A stretch of 64,000 bases of DNA from Candidatus Tepidiaquacellales bacterium OLB4/UTCHB1 (GCA_002050165.1 MWSW01000008.1:21934-85933); one strand, 5' to 3'. Numbered from the stretch's first letter, positions 29,855-39,780 are shown. Notes: generated by a model from the letters alone, not told the origin. Program-made: numbers and translations.

Positions 29855-30625
29855 TCAACAGTCAGGATCTTTTTCAAGAAACTTTATAAACTTCCGCCGT
29901 GCGATTGGAGATATTGTTTCGTTATACGGGAAACTTAACTCAGTATCGAGGAGGTAGATAATTTGATTCAGGATATCATTAGCAAGCAGGTAATTGCGCA
30001 AGAATTCCCTTGGAACAATAATAACATTCCATGAGTAATTATCAACTTCGCGGGTCTTTAGAATTTTATAGAGAGTGCAATTGTAACGTAAAATCCGGAA
30101 TACTTTTTGACGATTATCCGGGATTATAAGATATCCATCTTTTTTGTAATCGCTCTTTATACCAATTGATTCAATATTAATATTGTTTTCAACAAACTCA
30201 TAAATATATCTGCCCTGTTCCAGCAATTCTTTCAGGTAAGGTAATATCCACTCCATCAACCTGAATTGTGATTCAATATCTTTATTATTCTGAGATTTCA
30301 TTTCGTTTCCCTGAATGAAATCAGATTTACCCGCATACTCTTTAATATAGATCCCGCTACGGTTTGAGAGAATGTTTATAATAGTTTCATGTATTGTGAT
30401 AAGGTTTTGAAACTCCGGGAAAATCTTAGTTTCATTAAAATTCTGTTGACTTAATTTGATTTTGTTCAATAACAGTAAACGCGACTGTTCCGAATCTCTT
30501 GCTGTGATAAAGTCCTTTAATGTAATTGACATAATAAAATATTTTATTGCATAAATATTTCTTTCCGGTTTGTTCGGTTGTTGTAAGAATTGAGTAAAGT
30601 TCATGAGCCTGATTATATAAATCAA
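29855..30625 (-). CDS. Hypothetical helical protein
   Basis: This 256-residue protein belongs to no family I recognise. The start is uncertain: Met8 (MNFTQFLQQ) or the Met at MSITLKDFITARDSEQSR are as likely as the first Met, and no ribosome-binding site decides. The product is mainly helical, with a short beta segment (DGYLIIPDNRQKVFRILRY) and no signal peptide or membrane helix. Confidence 0.45.
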   Translation of the reverse strand: MIYIIRLMNFTQFLQQPNKPERNIYAIKYFIMSITLKDFITARDSEQSRLLLLNKIKLSQQNFNETKIFPEFQNLITIHETIINILSNRSGIYIKEYAGKSDFIQGNEMKSQNNKDIESQFRLMEWILPYLKELLEQGRYIYEFVENNINIESIGIKSDYKKDGYLIIPDNRQKVFRILRYNCTLYKILKTREVDNYSWNVIIVPREFLRNYLLANDILNQIIYLLDTELSFPYNETISPIARRKFIKFLEKDPDC

Positions 30626-31053
30626 CCAACTTTTAAAGAGTTTAAGATTTTATTAACACACTTTGCCATCGGTTGCTAATTTACGGATTAAGAACCTGAA
30701 TAACATTCCGGATTAAAAATATTCACACAAGTTTTTTGATGTGTAGTTAATTGTTTCAGAACGAACTGAATTAACTTTATCCGGTCACTTGTTCTTTTCC
30801 GCATATTTAAGAAAATAAATACATTTCTTTATAAATTACTCGATCATAAAATCATTCAAATACAAACGCAGTTTTCAAAGTATCAATAAAAAATTAATTT
30901 TGTTCAATTCGGAAGCAATATTGGGAAGAGAATATCAAGAAGAAGAAATTGCGGTCAGGAATCATTTCGGTTTAATTAATACTTTCGATCTAAAAACAAA
31001 AACCCCCGTGCAAACAATCACACGGGGGTTCGAACAGATTTAAGAAATGCCGT
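30626..31053. other. 428-bp intergenic region
   Basis: AT-rich sequence between two minus-strand genes. Apart from the terminator at 30994-31030 I see no ORF with coding character, tRNA or clear structured RNA. It must contain the promoter of the hypothetical gene ending at 29855, but no TAnnTTTG element stood out. Confidence 0.5.
30994..31030 (-). terminator. Intrinsic terminator of the T9SS protein gene
   Basis: A perfect 10-bp stem AACCCCCGTG / CACGGGGGTT (31001-31010 and 31021-31030) has a 10-nt loop. On the minus strand a T-rich tract follows (30994-31000). It lies 23 bp after the stop of the sorting-domain protein. Confidence 0.88.
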
Positions 31054-32715
31054 TTATTTCAGCAATGTCATTTTCTTTGTAGCAATGAAATCACCAGCAT
31101 GCAATACATAGAAATAAATACCACTTGACAGACCGGCAGCGTTGAAGTTGTATTCATATTTTCCTGGCAGGAGCTCACCGTTAACAAGCGTTGCTACCTC
31201 TTTTCCGAGAACATCATATACTTTAAGCGTTACCAATCCAGAATTCGGAATCGTAAAGTTTATAGTGGTATTTGGGTTGAATGGATTCGGATAGTTCTGA
31301 CCTAGTTTGTAATCAGATGGTATTTCTGATTCGATAGGTGTTACACCTGTAGGGGTCCAGTTACTATTCGGATCGAAACAATAATCATCCACGTACAACT
31401 CATCAACAGCAGTTGCACCAAAGAAATCGTTTGCAGCAAGTCGCTTTGGAACCGCGTTACCATTCGCACCTGCTGACCATTTCCAGACGTGAATTACATT
31501 ATCGTTTATTATGAATTTTGCCGAGTCAATATCAAGGTTAACTATTACTGCTGCAGATTGCCATGTATCGTGCGCATATGAGAACGGTACTGCTACTGAT
31601 GAACCGCCGAATAATCTTCCGTTATTTCCGGATGCGCCAACATCGAAGTAGCATTCCATACCCCAGTGGAAAGTAGGGTCATCGAATGTTGCAAGAGTAT
31701 TGAAGTAACCTGCTTTACCTGTTGGTACATAGAACTTAAAGGAGATTTTTTGAATACCTGTGGTATCATTGTTGAGCGGTTTAACCAGGTCATTGTTTTG
31801 TGTAATTACCACAGATTTTGTTGGACTAAACGATTGTGTATTGGAGATAAGCGGATCTTCTGTTGTGTTACACGGATCCCCGCTCCAGGTTGTCCAGTTA
31901 ACAGAATCCTGACATGCAAGCCGTCCGCCGACCGTAAAACTTTCAAAGTCTTCACAATAAACACCCGATGGACCAGCATTTACAAAATAACGGATTGATC
32001 CACAAAATTCCCGTGAAGAGAAAAAGCTTCCTGATGGTGTAAATGGCACACTTCGCGCATCACCGGTAGTTAGTGATACGTTAGCGTCAGAGTAAGTACT
32101 ATAGGGTGGAGTACCTGTTCCGTAATAGCGTGGACCGGCTCCGGTAAATTTTACAGCTACACCGACAGTATCGCCTGCAGGCACAGTAATCGCAGGAATA
32201 TTAAAAATTTCAGACATTCCGGCATTAACCGGACCTTGTAAAACCGAAACTGTACCAAGCGAAGTCCAACCTGCACTTGAGCTTCCCGGCCCTGAACCTA
32301 CAGGTCCACCCAGCGCAGTCCCTGAACGGGTAAATATCTCAACAGAGAAAGTTGCTCCCGCAGTTGCAGTGCTTGCAGTATTCATTTGCACTACAGAAAG
32401 TTCCTGTGCACCTCCAACAAGATCGAAGAAGATCGCCCAGTTTGCCGCACCACCGTTGTTAGGTGAATTGGGATTTGCAGTGAGTGTTAATGTGTCTAAC
32501 AGATTGTAACCGGAACCCAAAGTAGTATTTCCAACCATTAAAGTCTGTATGACTGGTGGGGTATATACTTTGAAATCTGTTACCTGTGAGTGTTTCTGTG
32601 CTTCTTTTAAATCAGCGTCTCTGATATCGTCGTCAGATATCATACTGAAAGATAAAAGCGAAAAGGCAAGAATAAAAGAAACGTAAAGTTTGACATTTAA
32701 TAAATTTTTTGACAT
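31054..32715 (-). CDS. Secreted protein with LamG-like region and T9SS sorting domain
   Basis: This 553-residue protein has a signal sequence (about residues 1-25). A Gly/Ser/Thr-rich beta region (about 60-240) resembles the generic surface domains of this phylum. From CEDFESFTVGGR to about 450 there is a concanavalin/LamG-like segment that often binds carbohydrate. The C-terminal sorting domain begins NYPNPFNPN and ends KKMTLLK. It is probably a surface-attached binding protein; no catalytic motif is seen. A G-rich ribosome-binding region and a recognisable promoter precede it. Confidence 0.75.
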   Translation of the reverse strand: MSKNLLNVKLYVSFILAFSLLSFSMISDDDIRDADLKEAQKHSQVTDFKVYTPPVIQTLMVGNTTLGSGYNLLDTLTLTANPNSPNNGGAANWAIFFDLVGGAQELSVVQMNTASTATAGATFSVEIFTRSGTALGGPVGSGPGSSSAGWTSLGTVSVLQGPVNAGMSEIFNIPAITVPAGDTVGVAVKFTGAGPRYYGTGTPPYSTYSDANVSLTTGDARSVPFTPSGSFFSSREFCGSIRYFVNAGPSGVYCEDFESFTVGGRLACQDSVNWTTWSGDPCNTTEDPLISNTQSFSPTKSVVITQNNDLVKPLNNDTTGIQKISFKFYVPTGKAGYFNTLATFDDPTFHWGMECYFDVGASGNNGRLFGGSSVAVPFSYAHDTWQSAAVIVNLDIDSAKFIINDNVIHVWKWSAGANGNAVPKRLAANDFFGATAVDELYVDDYCFDPNSNWTPTGVTPIESEIPSDYKLGQNYPNPFNPNTTINFTIPNSGLVTLKVYDVLGKEVATLVNGELLPGKYEYNFNAAGLSSGIYFYVLHAGDFIATKKMTLLK

Positions 32716-32765
32716 AAGTCCCCCATTTATTTTTTGATTTACAAGCTAACTTAACAAAACCCGAA

Positions 32766-32793
32766 CAAACTTACAATAAAAAATAAATAACAA
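32766..32793 (-). promoter_or_regulatory. Bacteroidota-type promoter for the sorting-domain protein
   Basis: Read on the minus strand, TTG (32793-32791) is followed after 17 bp by TAAGTTTG (32773-32766), an exact TAnnTTTG. The predicted leader is about 45 nt and includes a GGGGGA tract before the ATG at 32715. Confidence 0.55.
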
Positions 32794-32840
32794 TGAAAAT
32801 TCTTTGTAGCCGGATAACAATGAAAATTTTATTTTATCAC

Positions 32841-33917
32841 TCAAACCGGTTTATTATTTTCGTTTGTAATTTTACCCTCCATAAGTACTGCCAGCGGCTT
32901 CAATTGAGGGATATTTTCAAAAATAATTTTAACTGTTGCCGTTAACGGAACAGAGAGTATCATACCCGGAATTCCCCACAACCATCCCCAGAAAATCAGA
33001 CTTATTAGAATCAATAAGGCGCTCAGGTTTAAGCTTTCTGACATCATTTTCGGTTCAAGCACGTTGCCGAAGATGTTTTGAATAATAACTAATACGATTA
33101 GAAGTATTATCGTCGTAACCAAGCTGTCAAACTGGAGCAATGCCAGTAAAACCGGAAAGACGGTAGCAATCAGTGATCCGATATTCGGTATAAAGTTCAG
33201 TATAAATGCAAGGAATCCCCAGAATACCGGAAACTCAACACCAAACAGCCACAATATTAATCCGTAACATATTCCGGTTATCAGGCTTATCAGAGTTTTA
33301 GTTATAAGGTATTGCCTGACCCGTTTGCTGATGTTATGAACTACAGAAACGATTCGTTCACTTTCGCTCTCAGTAAAACCGTTTCGGATTTTAGCTTCAA
33401 GGTCGCCGCTTCCCGCAAGGATAAACATCATAAACAACAGAACCATTACAGTATTGCTAATGATATTTATAAACGAATTTGCGATTGTTCCTGCATATTC
33501 TGAAACTTTGGAGAATGAAATGAGATCTGTGAACTTCAGTTCCTTAAAGTTTACTCCAAATGAAGTGCTTATGGATTCTGCGATACTTTCAATTTTTAAA
33601 ATGAGACTGTTGAACTTCGGCTCATACAATGGCAAGGCATCAGACACATTTAACGCGCTTGAATATACTATAAGTCCAATGAGAAAAATAACAATCGTGC
33701 AAATAAAGAAAACAATCAAAAGGCAGAAGAAAATCGGGACTTTTTTAGATTTTAAATATGCGACTAAAGGATCGAATATAATAGAAATCAAAACTGCGAT
33801 TACAAACGGGAGCAATACGCTGCCAAGCGATAAAAGAGTTACTCCCAATACAAAGACAGCAACTATTGCAAATAAAAAAATCAGAACGTTCAATTGCGCT
33901 TTTGATATGTTGTTCAT
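32841..33917 (-). CDS. AI-2E family transporter (PerM-like)
   Basis: This 358-residue integral membrane protein has about eight hydrophobic helices: two near the N-terminus, then pairs around residues 65-85 and 150-170 and a C-terminal cluster (210-340). It carries FIPNIGSLIATVFPV and the NVLEPKMMSESLNLSAL segment typical of the family. Family members have been linked to autoinducer-2 export or to Na+/H+ antiport, and the substrate is not readable. It is a single gene. Confidence 0.85.
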   Translation of the reverse strand: MNNISKAQLNVLIFLFAIVAVFVLGVTLLSLGSVLLPFVIAVLISIIFDPLVAYLKSKKVPIFFCLLIVFFICTIVIFLIGLIVYSSALNVSDALPLYEPKFNSLILKIESIAESISTSFGVNFKELKFTDLISFSKVSEYAGTIANSFINIISNTVMVLLFMMFILAGSGDLEAKIRNGFTESESERIVSVVHNISKRVRQYLITKTLISLITGICYGLILWLFGVEFPVFWGFLAFILNFIPNIGSLIATVFPVLLALLQFDSLVTTIILLIVLVIIQNIFGNVLEPKMMSESLNLSALLILISLIFWGWLWGIPGMILSVPLTATVKIIFENIPQLKPLAVLMEGKITNENNKPV

Positions 33918-34171
33918 ATTAATTTTCGATTTGAATAAAAATGTGCAGGTTTAAATTATTCTTCGAATACTTTTAATAAATCTTAAATGCACCCCAATTG
34001 TTTACTGTCAAACGGAGGTTAATTCCGGCGGCTTAATCTGATACCCGAAATAACTGCATAAGCTACTCTTCCGGTGCTGCTCCGGGTAGAATATTTTAGT
34101 TTAAGTTGAAAACAACATTAACAAGTCTTCCGAATTTTTGCGGTTTTATTTTTCGGTAACTGACCGAACCG

Positions 34172-34194
34172 ATATCTGATTGCACATCAGATAT
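34172..34194. other. Perfect inverted repeat of unknown role
   Basis: ATATCTGAT (34172-34180) and ATCAGATAT (34186-34194) are separated by TGCAC. No T-run follows on either strand, so it is more like an operator or an RNA hairpin than a terminator. Confidence 0.4.
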
Positions 34195-34416
34195 TGATTA
34201 AATGCGATAACTACTGTTCTAACTACAGGTTCACCGGTGTTGTTTAAAGAATATGAGCCGGAAAATATTCACCAAAATTTTTAACCTCCGTATGAGCATT
34301 GAAAGTACGGTAATATCCGCAAAGACACATGGATGATATTAGACTATCATTGCAGAATTTAATGATCAGTTAAAATAAGACTAATTATTCCTTTTTATAA
34401 GACATAAACGAAATTG

Positions 34417-34452
34417 CAAAAAAAAGGCGGTACGAAAATTTAGTGTACCGCC
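34417..34452 (-). terminator. Intrinsic terminator
   Basis: GGCGGTAC (34426-34433) pairs with GTACCGCC (34445-34452). On the minus strand the stem runs into a T-tract (34425-34417). It lies 33 bp after the stop of the 269-residue sorting-domain protein. Confidence 0.85.
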
Positions 34453-34484
34453 AAACAACAAATTTGCAACAGAAAAATTTACAT

Positions 34485-35294
34485 TTACTTAGTAAGAACC
34501 ATTTTCTTTGTAATGTTAACATCGCCGGAAGAGAGGGTATAAAAATAAATTCCGGAAGACAGATTTGATCCATCTAAAATGTAATCATATAAGCCGGCGG
34601 ATAGTTCTTCATTAACTAAGGTCGCAATTATTCTCCCAGCAGAATCCCGAACGATGAGTTTGGTAACGCCTGATTCCGGAATTGAAAATGAAATCTTTGT
34701 TACGGGATTAAACGGATTTGGAAAATTTTGCATAAGCGAGTAGCTTTCGACCGTTGTTCCGTTATTGATAATGCCGGTGCTTGAGTAAACGTTGATTACT
34801 TTATTTTCAGCAAAATTCCATTGGTCGCCAGTTGTGCTGCCCGTATTATCCGAGCTTAAGGAAGTAGCGTAAATTGTATCGCTGCCCGGATTTGCAGGCG
34901 CAGTGTATTTAAAGTTAAAAGTGACAGTTCCGCTTACCGGTGACAGCGGTGCAACGTGAGTCAATTCACCGTTTTGTTTTCTGAGCGTAGCATCGGCAAT
35001 ATTCAGATCGCCTGACCAGGATGCGATATTGGTGCCCCCGACTACCAGCGGTCCGCCTGAAATTGTAAGGCTGAAATTAGCTGTATCACCAGTCGCGATT
35101 GAATCAGGTCCGGAAATTGTAACGCTAACGCCGGCAGATAGTTGTGAGCCGTGACACATGCAACCCGGATTAGAACCTTTTTTTGTCCGCCCGGTAATTC
35201 CTGTGGATAAAGAATAAGCAACAACCGATACGCTTACCATTATTACAAGGTAATACAAAAAGAATGCTTGTTTGGATAGTAATTTCTTTTTCAT
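34485..35294 (-). CDS. Secreted protein, choice-of-anchor-V-like, with T9SS sorting domain
   Basis: This 269-residue protein has an N-terminal hydrophobic signal or anchor (about 10-30), then TGRTKKGSNPGCMCHGSQ and a beta-sandwich domain (SVTISGPDSIATGDTANFSL). The layout resembles the choice-of-anchor V family, which usually has a Cys-x-x-Cys-His here. In this protein the spacing is Cys45-x-Cys47-His48. The C-terminus is a sorting domain starting NFPNPFNPV and ending KKMVLTK. Surface location is predicted; the Cys-His motif might bind a metal or heme, though the spacing is not that of a normal c-type heme site. Confidence 0.65.
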   Translation of the reverse strand: MKKKLLSKQAFFLYYLVIMVSVSVVAYSLSTGITGRTKKGSNPGCMCHGSQLSAGVSVTISGPDSIATGDTANFSLTISGGPLVVGGTNIASWSGDLNIADATLRKQNGELTHVAPLSPVSGTVTFNFKYTAPANPGSDTIYATSLSSDNTGSTTGDQWNFAENKVINVYSSTGIINNGTTVESYSLMQNFPNPFNPVTKISFSIPESGVTKLIVRDSAGRIIATLVNEELSAGLYDYILDGSNLSSGIYFYTLSSGDVNITKKMVLTK

Positions 35295-35426
35295 TTTGTT
35301 TTTAAATTAAAAACGACAATTGGAAATTTGGTTAATTAAAAAATCGTTCTTTGGAGTTTTGCTTATTCAATGGTGGCAATTATAGAACAGATGTTGTTAT
35401 TTTCAAATGACTTTTATCACGTGAAT

Positions 35427-35501
<75 letters not shown>

Positions 35502-35509
35502 GTGTGTGT

Positions 35510-35537
35510 AAAATACCGGTATAAGATTTTTTCTCAA
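35510..35537 (-). promoter_or_regulatory. Candidate tRNA promoter
   Basis: On the minus strand TTGAGA (35537-35532) is followed after 16 bp by TATTTT (35515-35510), which ends 8 bp before the mature tRNA 5' end. This would give a nearly leaderless precursor. Confidence 0.35.
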
Positions 35538-35554
35538 GTGAATTTTTCTTCCGA

Positions 35555-37249
35555 TTAAATTCCCACCCCGATTTTCATATACGCGAACGAGTCAGATGTA
35601 TTTATATTTAACTCAGGTTCGGAGTATTTTGTAAAAATACAATTGAGTTCTAACCTGATATTGAGCAATGGTTCATATTTCACTGATAGCGACAGCTCAT
35701 CCCGATTAGCCCTGATTCCATCGAGAAATGGAGCAACTTTGGGATCCAAAGCTTCATTGAGCGGTACGTAAACATCACCGCCAACATTTTTTATCATGTT
35801 GCCGTTTTCATCAACAATATTCTTTCCTTTTCTTGTTCTGCTATATTGTGCTTTTATAATGAAGTTATCAAAGAGATAATATTCAGAATTAAATAATATC
35901 TGATCGGCGTTCGGACCGATTTCATTACCTATAATATGCCCGCGCGCAGTAAAAGTTGACTTATTGCTCCGGTGTGAATATACATAAGGTCTGATTAAAG
36001 TATATTCGGTGAAGAACGACAAATCGGGAATTCCGAATGGTTCATAAGAAAACATTCCAACCTGCAACGCAACCTTATTTGTGGATCGTGAAAAATCGAA
36101 CGGATTATCAAAGATAATATTTTCGTCCATGAGATAAGTCGCCTGAAACTGTAAACCCTTTATGAAGTGAGTTTGCAAATCAAAGAACATAAACCCGTTG
36201 TCTCTGTCCTGTAGAGAAAACTCGGCGAATTTATAAAACATCAGAGGATTGAGGTATGCCAACTCAAATGGTCTGGAATATACAATCACTTCACCAATGC
36301 CGATATCGAAAAGATCATTTAAGGAAAATTTCGCACGGTTCATCGCAATATATTTTGTAAATGGCTCATTATCCTTGATGAAGTTTTCATTCGTAGATGC
36401 GGTAAGGGAGGAGAAATTAAACAAACCGTATTTAAAATTGAACTTAATGAAATCCATATCAGCATGATTTCCCGAAAATATTAACCCCTGCGAATATCCC
36501 AATCCATACTTTATTTTCTCTCTGCCGAGTTGTACTGATAACTTCATATTCTCTGAAGGTAATATTTCATATTTCAGATATCCGTTTATGAAAGTAAATT
36601 TATTTTTGTATTTGCCGCCGGAAATATCCTGTTTTTCGGTACCAAGAAAAACTCTTCTGAACGTTTTGTATGCTAACGATGTATTCCCGGCAATACCGCC
36701 GCTTTCAAATCCGAATTTGTATCCAAGGTTGTTAAAAAGCGTACCTTTTAAATTCAAGGAAACATTATAAACACGGGAGCTGTATTTATTCTGTCCGGAG
36801 AGTTCACCTGTTACTAACCCTTGCGCAGAAAGTCTTGAGAAAAATGAAACATTATCTGTTCGGTATGTAAAAAGATATCCTTCTTTGTTGCGAAGAAAAT
36901 CGTATGTACTTCGTTTAAATCCGTTTTCACTTCCGATGAGTTGGTAGGAATTCTCGCTATTCATGTATTCGTAGTCGTACTTTACTCTGAATTTTGAAAT
37001 GAGCTTTCGTTCAACTTCGCTGAGCTGTTTGGATTTCTTTAAGGCTGTTTTGAGAAGTTGAGAAACTTCAAATGTCGATAGATTCGGGTTATCATCGTCA
37101 ATACTTCCGATAATTTTCTTTACGCTCAGCTTTTTCAGAAAGCCATAAACTTCATCCTCCAAAGGAACATTTTCAACCTGTGCATTTAATCTTGTACATA
37201 AAAACAAAACTGAACAAAGGAAAAGAACTTTTAACATTGTTGCATTCAT
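35555..37249 (-). CDS. Outer-membrane protein, capsule-assembly Wzi-like
   Basis: This 564-residue protein has a signal peptide (cleavage near LNAQ), a short N-terminal helical part starting VPLEDEVYGFLKKL, and a long run of amphipathic strands. Segments such as YGLGYSQGLIFSGNHADMD, MNRAKFSLNDLFDIGIGEV and FELAYLNPLMFYKFAE resemble the Wzi/PF14052 barrel family that anchors capsule polysaccharide. The ending MKIGVGI is barrel-like. No capsule genes lie nearby, so the role is inferred from the fold only. Confidence 0.6.
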   Translation of the reverse strand: MNATMLKVLFLCSVLFLCTRLNAQVENVPLEDEVYGFLKKLSVKKIIGSIDDDNPNLSTFEVSQLLKTALKKSKQLSEVERKLISKFRVKYDYEYMNSENSYQLIGSENGFKRSTYDFLRNKEGYLFTYRTDNVSFFSRLSAQGLVTGELSGQNKYSSRVYNVSLNLKGTLFNNLGYKFGFESGGIAGNTSLAYKTFRRVFLGTEKQDISGGKYKNKFTFINGYLKYEILPSENMKLSVQLGREKIKYGLGYSQGLIFSGNHADMDFIKFNFKYGLFNFSSLTASTNENFIKDNEPFTKYIAMNRAKFSLNDLFDIGIGEVIVYSRPFELAYLNPLMFYKFAEFSLQDRDNGFMFFDLQTHFIKGLQFQATYLMDENIIFDNPFDFSRSTNKVALQVGMFSYEPFGIPDLSFFTEYTLIRPYVYSHRSNKSTFTARGHIIGNEIGPNADQILFNSEYYLFDNFIIKAQYSRTRKGKNIVDENGNMIKNVGGDVYVPLNEALDPKVAPFLDGIRANRDELSLSVKYEPLLNIRLELNCIFTKYSEPELNINTSDSFAYMKIGVGI

Positions 37250-37377
37250 CTTAATTTTAGATTGATATCATTTTCAATATAACAGAAACGGATTAAAAAA
37301 TTTATGACAGACCACTGTACGATAACGATATTCGTTTATACCAGTTTCAGAAAGCTCAATTTATAAATTTTACATCT

Positions 37378-37938
37378 ATGAGACTTTTCGTTTCAATTAA
37401 TCCAGACGGGGATACAAAACGGGAGCTTGCAAATAAAGCGGATGAGTTCCTATCGGGATTAAATCATACACAAACCACATTCATCAGACAAGAGAGAACT
37501 GAAAAACTGCACCTGACCCTGTTTTTTATCGGCGAAGTTAGTGAGCAACGAATTGACGATATTGAAAATGCTTTAGCTATTGCACTTCACAAAGATAATA
37601 CGGGTATACAACTTTTTACAGATCAGATTGGATTTCTCCCCAATCCGGTTCATCCGCGGGTGATATTTTTTAATCTCGGTGGCGACCTGAAGAAATTGTT
37701 TGGCCTTCATGAAAAGATAACAAGGGAGTTTAATGGAATCGGTATTAAACAAGAAAAGAAATTTTTACCGCATATAACTTTTGCACGATGTAAAAATAAA
37801 GAACTAAAATTTACAAAGACTGCTAATCATAATTTAAAATTCAGAATAGAATTTTTCGCAGAAAAAATTAGTTTGATGAAAAGTATCCTGAACCGAAGCG
37901 GTGCAGTACACACTGAAATAGCCGCTTGGAAAATTTAA
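37378..37938 (+). CDS. thpR: RNA 2',3'-cyclic phosphodiesterase
   Basis: This 186-residue protein belongs to the 2H phosphoesterase superfamily. The two H-x-T motifs are His45-Leu-Thr47 in KLHLTLFFIGEV and His132-Ile-Thr134 in LPHITFARCK, with the usual spacing of about 85 residues. It opens 2',3'-cyclic phosphates on RNA ends (LigT/ThpR type). The gene converges with ald across a weak bidirectional terminator. Confidence 0.9.
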   Translation: MRLFVSINPDGDTKRELANKADEFLSGLNHTQTTFIRQERTEKLHLTLFFIGEVSEQRIDDIENALAIALHKDNTGIQLFTDQIGFLPNPVHPRVIFFNLGGDLKKLFGLHEKITREFNGIGIKQEKKFLPHITFARCKNKELKFTKTANHNLKFRIEFFAEKISLMKSILNRSGAVHTEIAAWKI

Positions 37939-37963
37939 TAAATTTATCTCAGACAAATAAATT

Positions 37964-37996
37964 AAAAATGGCAATCTGAAAAGATTACCATTTTAT
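37964..37996. terminator. Probable bidirectional terminator between thpR and ald
   Basis: AAAATGG-C-AATCT pairs with AGATT-A-CCATTTT around a GAAA loop (one internal mismatch). A-rich sequence lies on one side and T-rich on the other, which suits the convergent gene pair. Confidence 0.6.
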
Positions 37997-38041
37997 TTGT
38001 AGTTTAGGTAAAATTACTTTGAGCTAACAAGGTTCTTATTT

Positions 38042-39169
38042 TCATTCAGAATATTCTTTCAAAACTTCTTCGACGGGTGAATATTTAAAATTGAAAGCAT
38101 TCGCAACGGCTTTATAAACGATTTTTCCCTCTATAGTATTGAGTCCGAATTTTAGCTCTTCGTTTGAGGTACAGGCTTTGAACCAACCGAGATTTGCAAT
38201 TTGCAGAGCATAGGGGAGGGTTGCGTTTGTAAGGGCAATGGTTGAGGTAAACGGAACTCCACCCGGCATATTTGCAACGCAATAGTGAACTATGTCGTCA
38301 ACGACGAAAGTTGGGTTTTCATGCGTTGTTGGTTTACATGTTTCAATGCAACCGCCCTGATCAACTGATACATCAACAACAACGGCACCTTTCTTCATAA
38401 GTTTAAGCATATCTCGTGTAACGAGTTTAGGGGCTTTAGCTCCGGCAATCAGAACAGCGCCAATTACGAGGTCAGCCGTTTTGATTTTTTGTCTGATATT
38501 TACCGGACTGCTCATCATGGTTGTAACATTTTTCGGCATTATGTCATCCAGATATCTCAACCGGTAAAGATTATTATCCATGATAGTTACACGTGCCCCG
38601 AATCCTGCAGCTATTTTAGCAGCATTCGTCCCTACGATTCCGCCACCGAGGACGATAACTTCAGCCGGTTCAGTCCCCGGAACGCCGCCGAGCAAAACGC
38701 CTCGTCCGCCCATTACTTTTTCAAGATACTTTGCACCTTCCTGCGCAGCCATCCTACCGGCAACCTCACTCATCGGAATCAATAATGGCAACGATCCGTC
38801 GCTCTTCTGTACAGTTTCGTATGCAATTGAAATACATTTATTGTCAACCATTGCTTTTGTCAGCTCTTTGGACGAAGCAAAATGAAAATAGGTGAAAACA
38901 ATCTGACCTTTTTTGATTTTCTTATACTCAGGTTTAATAGGTTCTTTTACCTTCATAATCATCTCTGCAATATCAAACACCTGCTTCGATGTTTTAAGTA
39001 TTAAAGCACCTGCTTTTTTATAGTCGGCGTCAGTATAACCGCTGCCAATTCCGGCGTTCGTTTCAACGTAAACCTTATGACCGTTTTGTTTAAGAACTTC
39101 AGCGCCTCCGGGAGTTAGTGCAACCCGGTTTTCATTTGTTTTTATTTCTTTCGGTACACCAATTATCAT
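38042..39169 (-). CDS. ald: Alanine dehydrogenase
   Basis: This 375-residue protein matches alanine dehydrogenase throughout, with the expected key residues: Arg15, Lys75 in KVKEP, His96 in YFHFA, the NAD-binding GGGIVG (175-180) and Asp270 in VSVDQGG. It reversibly converts L-alanine and NAD to pyruvate, ammonium and NADH in the cytoplasm. Related transhydrogenase subunits are larger and have a different C-terminus, so they can be excluded. Single gene. Confidence 0.95.
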   Translation of the reverse strand: MIIGVPKEIKTNENRVALTPGGAEVLKQNGHKVYVETNAGIGSGYTDADYKKAGALILKTSKQVFDIAEMIMKVKEPIKPEYKKIKKGQIVFTYFHFASSKELTKAMVDNKCISIAYETVQKSDGSLPLLIPMSEVAGRMAAQEGAKYLEKVMGGRGVLLGGVPGTEPAEVIVLGGGIVGTNAAKIAAGFGARVTIMDNNLYRLRYLDDIMPKNVTTMMSSPVNIRQKIKTADLVIGAVLIAGAKAPKLVTRDMLKLMKKGAVVVDVSVDQGGCIETCKPTTHENPTFVVDDIVHYCVANMPGGVPFTSTIALTNATLPYALQIANLGWFKACTSNEELKFGLNTIEGKIVYKAVANAFNFKYSPVEEVLKEYSE

Positions 39170-39381
39170 GTCGTTAAGATTTATTTTTGAAATGAAAATA
39201 TCTCATTTGTTTATGTGATTCAATTCAGATTAAGTTCTGTATTTGATAACCGGCTGCTCAAACTTAATTGATAATGAAATCGCAAGGGAAATTTTGTGTT
39301 TGATACAGACCATAAAAACCCTGTACTTTTTCTACGCTTTAAGGTGTAATCAGGAAAATTTATATTCACTAAAAAACTCAA

Positions 39382-39780
39382 ATGATAATTCAAAAAGATC
39401 AACTTATCAAAAGAATTGAATCCTTATCGCTTGCATTGAAGAAATATATCAACGAAAAAGAGACAGAACCGTTTTGTCATATCCGGGATGAAGCGGTTTC
39501 GGAGTTCAACAAATCTTCAATTCTCGATTTTGAAACTATTTGTTCAATGGACAATAATTCATTCGGTCATTTCGCAGCGATTGAATCTACTGAGCTTGAC
39601 CCGAAAAAACTTTATATTGCTCATCTGTTACTATCGGATATTCTTGCCCTAAAGTCAAGCGGTGAAATAGTTCCTGAGTACAAACTGGAAAAACTGAGCC
39701 TTTTAAAAAATACAATTTCAGGTTTCGAATCGGACGATGTTCAGGAAATAATTAAAATTATGGATGCTTTTGAGCTATGA
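39382..39780 (+). CDS. Hypothetical protein, 132 residues
   Basis: A soluble, mostly helical protein with no signal peptide or known motif. A feature is the pair of short helices around DETICSMDNNSFGHFAAIES-type sequence in the middle. The AT-rich upstream region shows no clear ribosome-binding site. It precedes mazG by 110 bp on the same strand; no function can be proposed. Confidence 0.5.
   Translation: MIIQKDQLIKRIESLSLALKKYINEKETEPFCHIRDEAVSEFNKSSILDFETICSMDNNSFGHFAAIESTELDPKKLYIAHLLLSDILALKSSGEIVPEYKLEKLSLLKNTISGFESDDVQEIIKIMDAFEL

Larger units (their letters stand above)
33918..34484. other. 567-bp intergenic region
   Basis: No coding-like ORF is visible. It holds a perfect 9-bp hairpin without a T-run at 34172-34194 and the terminator of the downstream minus-strand gene at 34417-34452. 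Much of the rest is of mixed composition with no recognised RNA. Confidence 0.5.
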
